64,000 nt of DNA from assembly GCF_000372725.1 (NCBI RefSeq), contig NW_005198391.1, positions 610,875 to 674,874 on the forward strand, read 5' to 3'. Numbering within the stretch: the stretch's first letter is position 1; every line of letters begins with the position of its first letter. The notes under the pieces were generated by a model that saw nothing but the letters and a program-made list of their open reading frames with translations, had not been told where the DNA came from and did no database searches. Both the position numbers and the translations under genes were made by a program. The stretch comes from Emiliania huxleyi CCMP1516 (Eukaryota; Haptophyta; Isochrysidales; Noelaerhabdaceae). This document shows, one piece after another, positions 38,801-47,400 of this stretch.

Positions 38801-40877
38801 GCACGTTTGATGGGGGAAGTGCGAGCGCTGGTGGCGACGGCGGCGGCAGCTGCGGAGTCGGTGGTGAAGGACATGCACCATCACGCATGGCGACACAGGC
38901 GCCTTCACGGCACACCCCGCGCTCAGACGCCGAGTGCACGCAGGGCGTTCCGTCGGGCATCCAATTGAGCGCACGGTCTTCAAATGCGAACAGCTGCTGC
39001 TCGCATCTGCCATCGGATCGCAGGCAACGAACGAGGCAAGGTAAATCGTTCCAGATTGGGCAAACGGTGGTATCGACCTCCATTCCAAGTGCAGTACAAA
39101 TGCTGCTTTGCTCGCAGATGCCGCTCTGGCAGAAGCCTCGACCATTGTCGCCGCACCTGGTTGTCGTCGGCGCGCCATTGTCGCATGCACTACCCGTGAA
39201 ACAGTTTGTGCCGCAGCCACTGCCGCATTCTGCGACTCGCCTACACCCACTGCAGCACTCGGATGCCTCATCGCACTCCTCGCCAAGCTCCCAGTCCACC
39301 ACACCGTTGCCGCAACCCACCTCGCATGCGCTCGCCCCGGCACCACCTTCACCGAGAGGCTCTCGGCACACCCAGCCACATTCAACTGTGCAGTCCGTGT
39401 CGCAGCCGTCGCCCCGACTGGTGCCTCCATCGTCGCATGCCTCGCCAGCCTCAACGACCCCGTTGCCGCAACTGCTTTGGACGGGGCTCAGGCATCCCGC
39501 AGTCGGAGCGCCTCCATAGAGAAAATTGCAAATGTCCAAGTTGTCGTGGAGGGCGCGCTCGTCATTGTAAGCCATCAGCCCGCCCGCGTCGAAGGTGTGC
39601 AGGCCACCAAAATTGTGGCCCACCTCGTGTGCAAAGGTGCGCCAGAGGGACTCGCCGTTGGACGACACTGCGACCGAGCCGTAGCAAATCGAGTCGTCCG
39701 CGCCGCACACTCCAGAGTGCGACTCGGTAGCGCAGTTTCCATTCTCGACGACGCCAAAGTAGCCCATGGACAGGCAGGCATCAAACTGCTCTTCACTGCT
39801 CAGACCCGAAGCGAGCGGCCGCACGCCGCTATCTGAGAAGACGGATGCCTCTCCCTCCCCCTCACAGACCGCTCCCACCCATGCTATGCCGTCCACCCCG
39901 GGCGCAGGGAAGCAGTCGGTGAAGAGATGCCACAGGTCCTCGGAGGCGCTGCGCTGCGAGGCGAAGTGCGCTAGCCGGCCTAGCGCCACCTCGATGCCTC
40001 GGAGATAGACCGTCGCTCCATGACCCCTGAAGGTTGCCCCGTTGTACAAGGGGCACGAGCGCGTCGTCGGCCCGTCTACAGGTGTGGCATTGGCCAAATC
40101 GCTTACGCCGCCACCACCGTGACCAAGCACCACGGTCTTCACGACAAGCCGGACTCCTAGCTGGTCCTCGAAGATGGCGTTGGCCCGAGAGATGCATTCA
40201 GCAGCAGCAGTGAGCGCTGCGGCGCGTCCGCCGTACACGCTCACAAAGCCGCGGTCGAGCACGAGCCCCATGGTAACCTCGGAGAGGCTCGGCGCGGCGG
40301 GGCAGCCAGTCAGGCGACCATACGGCGGCACGTCGCTGTTCAGTGACAGCGAAGGGTAGCTGGCTCCGGCTTCGCGAACGCGAAGGAGCATGTCGCCTTC
40401 GCGGATCCTGCTGGAGCTTCCGAGCCGTCGGCGCGGTGCGACGGGATGGCGGAAGCTCCTCCAAGCCGCAGCGCGAGGCCGCAACACGCTGGAGCTGGCA
40501 GAGAGGCGAGTCAGGCTCTGCCTTAGGGAGGCGGGCACGGCAACTCCATCGAGCGGGATGGTGACAGAGAGGCTGTGAAGGACGCCGGCGAGGTCTATGG
40601 CCATGTCAAGCAAACATTTCGCCCGCGAGCAATTGTGGAGCGTCGCACTGGCCCACCCACCAACCAGACGTGCCCGAAAGACATTCAGCGTGGGAGGAGC
40701 GCCGTCGCTTTGGCCATCTCGAATAACTGCGTCCCTCACAAACAGGTTGTCGTCTCGCGCAAGCTGGATGATCTGGCGGCCCGATGCTGAATACAAGTTG
40801 ATACTCAGGAGAGAGGAGTTCGCCAAGGCTGAGATGGCGAGGACGGAGAGGAGACCGCTCGCATTCCCCCACTCCAT
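35820..40877 (-). CDS. Giant multidomain ectoprotein: M12B-like metalloprotease, Cys-rich, Pro-rich hinges, ShK-like, SASA esterase, PAN-like
   Basis: 1685 aa from the ATG at 40877. The frame is open further upstream, so a signal-peptide exon is probably missing. Order: an ADAM-like propeptide region; a zincin domain with HEVGHNFGGLH at about 417-427 and a Met-turn GGLMAYND; DUF4215/Myxo-type and disintegrin-like Cys repeats (CGNGVVEAGEACDDGG, CGNGVVDWELGEECDE); an ADAM Cys-rich-like segment; a SPPPSPP hinge; a Cys module (CTEATWQRM...CGDC); a second, longer hinge; two ShK-like modules (CTDEPSDYMRR...CSRSCW and CTDEPSSYMRN...CSQSCW); a SASA carbohydrate-esterase domain (AGQSNAEGYG, VVKTAWGGKSL, FLWFQGWSD, HHWYDNAESYLRIGQAMGEA); and two PAN-like repeats (ELCAAECRARDTCVVFSY). 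Probably secreted or cell-covering associated. Confidence 0.85.
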   Translation of the reverse strand: MEWGNASGLLSVLAISALANSSLLSINLYSASGRQIIQLARDDNLFVRDAVIRDGQSDGAPPTLNVFRARLVGGWASATLHNCSRAKCLLDMAIDLAGVLHSLSVTIPLDGVAVPASLRQSLTRLSASSSVLRPRAAAWRSFRHPVAPRRRLGSSSRIREGDMLLRVREAGASYPSLSLNSDVPPYGRLTGCPAAPSLSEVTMGLVLDRGFVSVYGGRAAALTAAAECISRANAIFEDQLGVRLVVKTVVLGHGGGGVSDLANATPVDGPTTRSCPLYNGATFRGHGATVYLRGIEVALGRLAHFASQRSASEDLWHLFTDCFPAPGVDGIAWVGAVCEGEGEASVFSDSGVRPLASGLSSEEQFDACLSMGYFGVVENGNCATESHSGVCGADDSICYGSVAVSSNGESLWRTFAHEVGHNFGGLHTFDAGGLMAYNDERALHDNLDICNFLYGGAPTAGCLSPVQSSCGNGVVEAGEACDDGGTSRGDGCDTDCTVECGWVCREPLGEGGAGASACEVGCGNGVVDWELGEECDEASECCSGCRRVAECGSGCGTNCFTGSACDNGAPTTTRCGDNGRGFCQSGICEQSSICTALGMEVDTTVCPIWNDLPCLVRCLRSDGRCEQQLFAFEDRALNWMPDGTPCVHSASERGVCREGACVAMRDGACPSPPTPQLPPPSPPALALPPSNVPEPLEMVLPAPNPSLEPLPEPSPEVPQPPSSSIPTLSPTLSPLPIPLSPQPLPPWPLPPPTPWQPPNPLFPPSPTPLSSLPPLPPPSDPLPPSPSPPSPPAPSPPSPSWPPLLPSPPSQPPPPPPPTLCETSTCTEATWQRMAGAYTCGARITWLRTHAGGLLSEAAACHRVAAVEFVVQCGDCSPGVGPPLPPPSPTPQAPPPPPSVPPLSPPPSAPPSLPPSTPPSPLPSAPPSLPPSKPPSLPPSTPPSPAPSTPPSLPPSMPPSPLPSAPPSLEPSTSPSPSPPPSPPTSPPPSPPPSMPPSPPPSPLPSAPSPPTSPPPVRPPPTPPPPPPPGPLSPPPTLPPSPTPPSSPPQSPPVIPVMSVCTDEPSDYMRRQSLECSSWQFGIRTLCNQDALWRAERYCSRSCWVGGNGYDGDDCALTVPVPQNASSCTDEPSSYMRNRGFSCSTWHFGIRKYCVQSPVWREHRYCSQSCWEAGRAYVGDFCLSSAPAMPPPPAPPMPPPRPSFPLGTTLRVYLLAGQSNAEGYGRITSRDNRTGDLVATTTRPGSEFAHWARSVEWGWPVREDAFVWDHRSNPEWAELPPRIGKLGVGFGADHESFGPELELGRVLADAYDEPVLVVKTAWGGKSLRTDFRPPGVGGETGAFYNEMIAGYRDAVARANETFSGLVGLAPRLEGFLWFQGWSDLCCSDVYQPLLEQLIVDVRRAIGDVPVIIGETGVGYNDTERRALAEAQAAAAVATPLATYVPTRQYLRLPGDSPSIALHHWYDNAESYLRIGQAMGEALIKLAKEPLLPYSSPTPPAMPPLQAPARAPLQFAPLLLHRDMKVAPAARLFKKRVATLELCAAECRARDTCVVFSYKSGATLCMGGSSLTGTAPHDDFLFFRLGLAVTPPSTPPLSTPPPSAPLLLAPLPSSAGVLLHSDTKVGSDGRLFKKKVNSLEECAAACRARDGCVVFSYLPTGSRICMGGSSEAGSRAQAGFSFYRLT

Positions 40878-41187
40878 TGGCGCATGCCCGTTGACCCGAA
40901 TGTGCCACGTCTCTCTGCCAACGGGGGGTCGCTTGGACCCGGTTCGTGTGGCCACGGCTCTCACACGCTCCGTCCACCTATGATGGTGGCGCGAACCCGT
41001 GAGGATGACGTTTCCTTAGTTTTGCAAGGGGCAAAAAATAAGAACGATGGGTCTTCTGTGAATTTGAAAGAACGTGCAATCGGAGGGCGACAAGCGCATC
41101 GGAGACGAGCCCGGTCGAAGGCGTAGTTCTTTTTAGCGTAGAGTGCGCGCGCGCGACCCGTGCGTTTTAAATTCTTTTTCGTGGTGT

Positions 41188-41229
41188 ACCTGTGTTAGTG
41201 CCAGTGCGCGCCAGTCCCGTGCCCAGTGT
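41188..41229 (+). promoter_or_regulatory. 42-bp conserved upstream block, copy 2
   Basis: Identical to the 24598 copy. It is flanked by AAATTCTTTTT at 41169-41179 and TAATTCTTTTT at 41247-41257. The ATG of the matrixin-like gene is at 41324. Confidence 0.8.
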
Positions 41230-41323
41230 CGTGTCAGGGATCTTTGTAATTCTTTTTAGCGTGTCAATGTGCTCAACCCGAGGGAAGGCGCCTAAATACC
41301 TTGGCCCGGCGGCTCGGTGCTCC

Positions 41324-43360
41324 ATGCGCTCGCTCGCGTTCGCGCTGGCCCTCGCCGCTGTTCCAGCCTCGGCGTGGGTCCTCACCGGCGGCGGGTCGTC
41401 TACCGCTGGCTGCGACGCGAAGGGCGACATCGACAGCTTGTACGACAGGATTGTCCTCTGGCCGCTGTCGGAGCCCGACCCGCCAGAAGAGGTCACAACA
41501 AAAGGCCTCAACGGTGGGCTAACCTATGCGATCCACCCGCAGTTCTGCGAGCGGATGCTTCCGCGCTTTCCGGAGGAGGACTTTGAGTCGATCGAGAACA
41601 TCTTTGGCTTCTCGTTTCTCGACTGCGACCGCATCCGCAAGGCGGTCGCCGAGGCCTTCAACACCTGGGCGATCAATCACAAGTACCTCCACTTTGAGGA
41701 CGTCACCGCAGCGTGCTGGAAGAGCTGGGAGGCTGCTGGATCACCAAGCTGTGAGAGCTCGCCTAAAGACGCAACATGGCAGGACGTCCTGCCTAAAGAC
41801 GCAACATGCGAGTGCCCGAACGCCGAGCTCCTGATCACAACGAACGACTTGTGGACAGCGGACAGAGATGACCCATCGATCAGCCAAGGCGATTATGCGG
41901 CCTTTGTCATAAACGGCAAGCTGGGTCTAGACTCGGCGGGTGAAACACCCTTGAAGACGCGCTTGACGTCGGGCGCGGTTATTCCTGGGTCCCAACGCGG
42001 GCTGCAGCGCTCGGAGATGACGGTCAGCACCGAGCTCTGCTGGTACCTCGATACCACCTTCTGCTACCAGTTCCACTCGATGAACGACGCCGGGTGGGAC
42101 GTCGTCCTCTTCATGCGCATTGTCGTCACCGTCGTCTCCATCGCGTGCGCCGGCATCTTTTGCACCATCCTCACAGCCGGCCTCCGGAACGCGCTGTGCC
42201 CGTCGCAGGGGACGCGCGCGGAGTCATCTGTCAAGAAGGTCTTTGGCCGGCGCACCGATGCTGTCCTCCTCTTCCTCGCGCGTACGCCGCTCTTCTGCCT
42301 CCTCTTCTCGCTCTTCTGGCTGATTGCTGCGCCCGTCTTCTACTTCACCATCTTCCTCCCCTGCTGGGACTGCTACGACTTCAAGGCGACCCTCGCGCAC
42401 GAGGTTGGGCACGTGCTTGGCTTCGACCACCCGGACGAGACCGACTGCGGCGGCGATTGCGTCCTTAGCGCACGCAACCTGCAAACCAAGGCGGAAATCG
42501 TCATGGGCGATAGCGCGTGCAATATGCCCCTCAGTGAAACCACCATCGAGTGGATTCCGAACTCGGACAGAAAGGACTGCTCGAACCTCCCAGACGGAGA
42601 CCCGCACGACTCGATCATGTTTTCGGTGACCAAGCACCGATCCCGCACCTGCCTCACCGCCGACGACCTCGAGGGCCTCAACTTTTTGTACCCTCTCTGC
42701 GGCGACGAGGCCTTGACCGAGCCGGAGTGCCTCGAGTCGCTCGAGCTCTCGGGGTACCTTCGCTTCACGCTCGCCATCGGCATGCCCTACGCGCTCTCCA
42801 CGATCATTCTCTGCCTGCTGCAGTGCTGCGTCTCGGCGTACATGAGGCGCCGCACTCGACACTACGAGCAGGCCGTCTCCAGGCTGCGACGCGACAAGTC
42901 CGACATGCGGCGGGAGAACGCGAAGCTCAAGCTGCGGCTGTCCCAGATCGAGACGGGCGAGGAGCCCGCCCCGCGACACAAGATCTTCGGCGCCTTTGGG
43001 AGGAGCTCGCGCTCCATCATCAGTTCCCTCTTCACGCCGCGCCGCGCGCACACCCCAAACGCGTCGCCCTCCAAGCAAGAGCCGGTCGCAAGCACCCCCC
43101 TCGACAGCCCGACTGGCGAGGTGGACGCCGAGGACCTTGAGCGCATGTCGATGGTGCGCGAGTCGGTCAGCGAGGCACACGCTCGCTTCTCGACCGCCTC
43201 GCAGGATGTGTCGGCGCGCAGCAGCACGCGCCGCAGCTTCTCAGGCATGCCCTCGAGTGATAGCGGACTTCGCGTGGACGGGACGCCTCGCGGCGGCTCC
43301 GACTCGCCGGCTCTGCAAGCGATCGCGATCGATGCCTCGCCCTGGCTGGCCAAGGACTAG
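41324..43360 (+). CDS. Matrixin-like membrane metalloprotease with transmembrane segments inside the catalytic domain
   Basis: 678 aa, intronless. Signal peptide MRSLAFALALAAVPASA. An N-terminal protease half (GGLTYAIHPQFCERM, KAVAEAFNTWAINHKYLHFE) resembles the matrixin/astacin fold start. Two hydrophobic stretches follow (about 264-286, IVVTVVSIACAGIFCTI; about 318-345, LFCLLFSLFWLIAAPVFYF). Only then comes the zinc helix HEVGHVLGFDH (359-369) and a Met-turn-like HDSIMFS. After the domain there is a third hydrophobic segment (IGMPYALSTIILCLLQCCVS), a coiled coil (HYEQAVSRLRRDKSDM) and a Ser-rich tail. A short direct repeat (CCTAAAGACGCAACATG, twice at about 41762-41808) encodes PKDAT twice. 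Probably membrane-bound at the surface or in the secretory path. Confidence 0.82.
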   Translation: MRSLAFALALAAVPASAWVLTGGGSSTAGCDAKGDIDSLYDRIVLWPLSEPDPPEEVTTKGLNGGLTYAIHPQFCERMLPRFPEEDFESIENIFGFSFLDCDRIRKAVAEAFNTWAINHKYLHFEDVTAACWKSWEAAGSPSCESSPKDATWQDVLPKDATCECPNAELLITTNDLWTADRDDPSISQGDYAAFVINGKLGLDSAGETPLKTRLTSGAVIPGSQRGLQRSEMTVSTELCWYLDTTFCYQFHSMNDAGWDVVLFMRIVVTVVSIACAGIFCTILTAGLRNALCPSQGTRAESSVKKVFGRRTDAVLLFLARTPLFCLLFSLFWLIAAPVFYFTIFLPCWDCYDFKATLAHEVGHVLGFDHPDETDCGGDCVLSARNLQTKAEIVMGDSACNMPLSETTIEWIPNSDRKDCSNLPDGDPHDSIMFSVTKHRSRTCLTADDLEGLNFLYPLCGDEALTEPECLESLELSGYLRFTLAIGMPYALSTIILCLLQCCVSAYMRRRTRHYEQAVSRLRRDKSDMRRENAKLKLRLSQIETGEEPAPRHKIFGAFGRSSRSIISSLFTPRRAHTPNASPSKQEPVASTPLDSPTGEVDAEDLERMSMVRESVSEAHARFSTASQDVSARSSTRRSFSGMPSSDSGLRVDGTPRGGSDSPALQAIAIDASPWLAKD

Positions 43361-44705
43361 CATCGCTGGCGCCAATCCGACCCCCGTGCCGCCGAGATAA
43401 GCTCCCCACGCATGCGCCCTCACGGGCGCGGTGGGCAGGCGCCACGAGGCCGGCCGTTCGTGAGAGGTGTGCGGTGAGCTCCGCGGACCGCCCCCCCGCG
43501 TGCGCGCCGGTGCGTGTGAGGGGTGTGCGGCGGCGTGTCCGCGGCGGTGCACACACTGACACACGTCCACGACATAGATATCGGCGCGCGTACAAAAGGA
43601 TTTATGCTGCCGGTGTGGCGGATTCAGAGAGTGAGTACCAATGTATTTAGTAGTATACGTACGTATGGGCGTGCACATTACGCATACGGTGTCGTGCAGG
43701 GCGCACCCCGAGAGGCCTGATCTCGGACGCCGGCGCACCGCAGGGCACGTGCACGTGCAGATAGAGGGGAGCACCAGCTATGTGTGCGCATGCTCGTGAC
43801 ACAGGACGTGACGAAGACGTCTGCACTTGTACACACGGATCGCAACGTTCGGCCCCGGGGGGTCATGCAACACAGATGCGGACGCCGCACCAAGCAGTTG
43901 GGGGCTACGGTAAGGCAAGTATGAGGAGGGGCGGAGCGCGCGTGGCCGCAGCGCGGCCGCTCGGGAGCGGTTCAAGAGGGGCCAGTCAGTCGGGAAAGTT
44001 CTCAGCCCGAGCACTCAGCCAGGGAGTCGTGCGAGACCGAGTGCGATAGGAGCGACGACCGGGTCCGGGAGGCGGGTTCCCAGTTGCTCAGGCGCGGGCG
44101 CAGGACCCGCTGCGACGCGAGGTGACCAGCGGCAGTCGAGCTTGCCGCCGGCGCCGAAGCTGGAGCAGGCACCAGATCAGGCAACGGCCCATCCATCCGC
44201 CACGCCAGTCGGTGCTCTCGCAGCGGCGCAGGCGGAGGCTTGTGAGCTAGCCGGGTCTGGGGCGGCGTGGAGCACTCGCTCAGGATCGTGTCGCCGAGCA
44301 TTGCGCGCTGGTCCACTGTGAGCACTCCAAGCTCAGCGCCAGGAAACTCCGTCCGGGCCCGGCCCAACCCGGTTTGGGTCCGTGGAACGTCGCCGGAATC
44401 GCCGGGACGCGGCAAAAGCCGGTAGATGACATTACCGCGATCAGGAGGCTTGGCGAAGCTTGGAAAGTTCTCTCGGGGGGAAGGGGGGGGGGGGGGGGGG
44501 CTCTTGAGTTCCCTGCGGGGAGGGTTCTCTTTAAACGGTGGCGCGTGCTTTCTCTCTTTTGTTCGTCTTGCCACATGATTGATGAAGAGAGAGGTTTTAT
44601 TTTTCCAGTGTGGCTCGTACTACTTTTTACCTACCATTCAGATCTAGAGAGTCGTGATTTCTCTCCAGATCTATTACAGAGCTGACATGTGGATGGAGAG
44701 TTGAG
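43361..44705. other. Gene-free stretch
   Basis: No supported gene. The minus-strand frame at 44002-44574 lacks an ATG and is low-complexity, Pro/Arg/Ser-rich. A poly-G run at about 44484-44500. Confidence 0.45.
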
Positions 44706-45129
44706 AGAGAGATTTTTAGCAATACCTTAAAGAGAGGTTACAGGCGGGTAAGGTCCGTTAGCGTGAGATCGGCGGGAGCGGCGCACGTTTCGAATTCGGC
44801 GGGCGTTTCGAATTTGTCGACGACCGTTTCAGGTCTCTGCGCTCCCGTATGAGCGAGGCTGCCGACGCTGCCATGATTGAGGCTGCCGACGCCGACGGGC
44901 GGCTGCGCGACGACCCGCTGACGGACTGCCCCGTGGACGCGGCAGCGGCGGCAGAGCGAGAGAGATCGGCGAAGGCGGCCAAGCTTGCTGCGCAGACCGC
45001 CAACGCGATGGTCGCCGTGCAGGGGCAGCTCAAGTTGCGGGGACAGGCAGCGGACAAGGCCGCGCACGACGCCAACGCGGAGGCGGGAGCGCCGGTGAAA
45101 GCGTCGTCTATGATGGTCGAACAATACCA
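44706..45129. mobile_element. ~395-bp insertion bounded by a CAATACC direct repeat
   Basis: The end motif GAGAGAGATTTTTAGCAATA plus CC (44706-44727) is the reverse complement of the tail of the 25-kb element (25477-25497). Here it is separated from the rest of the element, which restarts CAATACCAAACAAC at 45123. The intervening sequence is bounded by CAATACC at both edges, as expected for insertion with a 7-bp target-site duplication. Confidence 0.5.
44849..45115 (+). CDS. Small Ala-rich helical ORF inside the insertion
   Basis: Starts MSEAADAAMIEAADADGRLR and continues with Ala/Lys-rich helix (AAAAAERERSAKAAKLAAQT). It runs to the edge of the inserted DNA and then into the neighbouring repeat, so its true end is unclear. 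No family recognised; could be coding debris. Confidence 0.25.
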
Positions 45130-45466
45130 AACAACTCTAACACTCACACGTCATTTGGGGCCTGGACTGTTCACGCGCGCGCGAGACCCGAGACGTGCAG
45201 ACAGGGTTGCCAGGTGAGAGCGAATGGCGCGGTTCACGCCTCGCACACAACAGAGAGAGAGATGCGCTCTGCATGGTGGGACATAAAAGAAAGCCAATAC
45301 CAAACAACTCTAACACTCACACGTCATTTGGGGCCTGGAGCCCTGTTCACGCGCGCGCGAGACGTGCAGACAGGGTTGCCAGGTGAGAGCGAATGGCGCG
45401 GTTCACGCCTCGCACAACAGAGAGAGAGATGCGCTCTGCATGGTGGGACATAAAAGAAAGCGAGTA
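45122..45466 (-). repeat. ~176-bp tandem duplication of the mobile element's end
   Basis: The segment beginning CAATACCAAACAACTCTAAC occurs at 45123 and again at 45298, each followed by the same TCATTTGGGGCCTGG ... GACATAAAAGAAAGC sequence with small changes. Confidence 0.9.
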
Positions 45467-45759
45467 CTTGGGCGAGTAGGCCGTGCGGTCAACGCTGCCG
45501 CGCGCGGCTTTGCGCGCGAGGCGGCGCAGCTTGAGAACGGCGGTGGGCGAGAAGCCGCCGCCGAACGTCTCGTGGAGCAGCAGGTTGAAGTTGTTGCGCT
45601 TGACAAAGATCGCGTCGTGGTAGAAACCGCGATGCGCCTTGACGTAGCCGTGGCCGTTCTTGTGGTCGAAGGGTTGGCCGGGTTGCCCGCGCGCCTTGCA
45701 GCCCATGTTTAGGCGGCGGGCCTTCTCTTCGGTGTTGCCGAAGGCGTAGGAGTGCAATA
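45298..45759 (-). mobile_element. Second copy of the 25-kb mobile element with 119-aa ORF (45706-45347)
   Basis: Reverse complement of 25022-25475 at very high identity. The ORF MGCKARGQPGQPFDHKNGHG... ends at the same codon as the other copy. The amino-acid differences I see are HKTGHG/HKNGHG and RKVARG/RKAARG, so both copies are either young or under constraint. Confidence 0.6.
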
Positions 45760-45993
45760 CCAAACAAATCTATTGTTTGAGAGTTGTGGAATTGCAAAGG
45801 CAAAACGGAGACGCCAAGAGGAGAGAGAGTGTTGTTTGTCCAAGAGGTCAGTAGGGCAGCTAATAAAACGCAAAAAAACGAGGAAAAAAGAGATCACAGC
45901 CGTGAGGAAGAACGCTGAAAAACGAAAGACGAAGCCGGATCGTTTTCTTCCAGGGCTGGGTTAGGCGCAGTCGTCGCGGCGGTCTTCCCGCGC

Positions 45994-47350
45994 ATGCACA
46001 TGCCTGCGGCTGTCGCCTTGGCCGCCGTTTCTGAATACAGCGAGACTGGCGACACAGTCTCTGCCGCTGAGGGTTCCATCCTCAGTTCGCGTGCGCTTCT
46101 GCGTGCGCTCCGCCGCCTGCTGCCGCGCTGGCTGGGCGGTGGAGAGGACAGCGCTGTTGGCGCCGCCTTCGTGCTCGACCTGACGGACCGGCAGGCGGCG
46201 CAGGCCATCTTCGAGGAGGGAAGCGGGTCGCTCCTCACGGATGGCTCGCGCTCCTGCATGGAGACCTCTCACCTGGAGTACAACGAGACGCTGCACGGGC
46301 TGCCAGGCGGCCAGCGTGGTCTGCTGCTGAGGATGGATGACGAGGGTATCGAGTGCGGGAACGGCGCGGCCGTGGCGACAGGCCACCTGTCCTCTTGGGA
46401 TAAGTACAGCTACGGTGACTTCACCTGGGTGGCGCGGGTCGCCCACGCGCCTGGCGGAGGACCGCCGGCGCCAAACGCGTTCGCCTGCCTCGCGGTCTTC
46501 GTCCACGGGGCTCTGCCGCACAATGAGATTGCATGGCGCGCGCACGGCCGCACCGCCACACCGTCTCTCTGCGACGTCGCGTCCCCCTCTCCGACACTCA
46601 CATGCGCCTCGCTGCTCTCTCGCCAGCCTCTCCAGCCTCTCCCCTCCCCGCCTCCCCGCCTCCCCGCCTCCCCGCCCGCACCCTCCGCCGGCCGCGGCAG
46701 GTGCTTCCCGTCCGGGAAAGGCGGGGCGGAGGTGCACATGGCCTACTGGTACGACGACAAGATGCACCGCCAGGTCAGGCGCGTCCACGCCGACCTGGGC
46801 GCCAGCTACCACATCTACGCTCTCCGCTGGAGGCCGGAGGGCATCGACTGGGTGAGACACGCCCTCCCGCGCCCGAAGGGCGCAGTCGCAGCCGCCGACC
46901 GACCTACCGGCGCCGGGCCGGCAGCGCGCTCCACGCAGCCGCACTCCCGCCCACGCCGCCGCGCCCCTCCCCCTCCCCCTCCTCTCAGGTGGTTGACAAC
47001 CAGCTCGTCCACTCCGTCCGAGGCACGGCCGGGGTGGACGTGCCGTGGGAGCCAATGTCGATCAAGGCGCGACGCTCCCCCTCCCCCTCCCCTCCTCCGC
47101 CTCCCAAGAGCCCGAGTGCCGGTACTGCAGCGCCACCGCAAGCCTTCGTGACGGAGCCCCCTGCGCTGGGCAGGTCATCCTTCGACCCAACGATACGCCC
47201 TCTAAGTTCCGCGGCCCTGCGGAGCTCGGGCTGCGGTACGTCTCCTTCACCCCGTGGCATCCCGGAGCCGTCCTCCCGGCGCCTGCTGCGACCGAGCGGA
47301 CGCCCGCAATCGCAAGCCCCACTCTGCGCGTCAATGCCACTGCCGGCTCT

Positions 47351-47400
<50 letters not shown>

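Noticed and set aside
44002-44574. Minus-strand 190-aa Pro/Arg/Ser-rich frame
   Set aside because: No ATG at its start, no domain, and its 5' end is a homopolymer-rich stretch.
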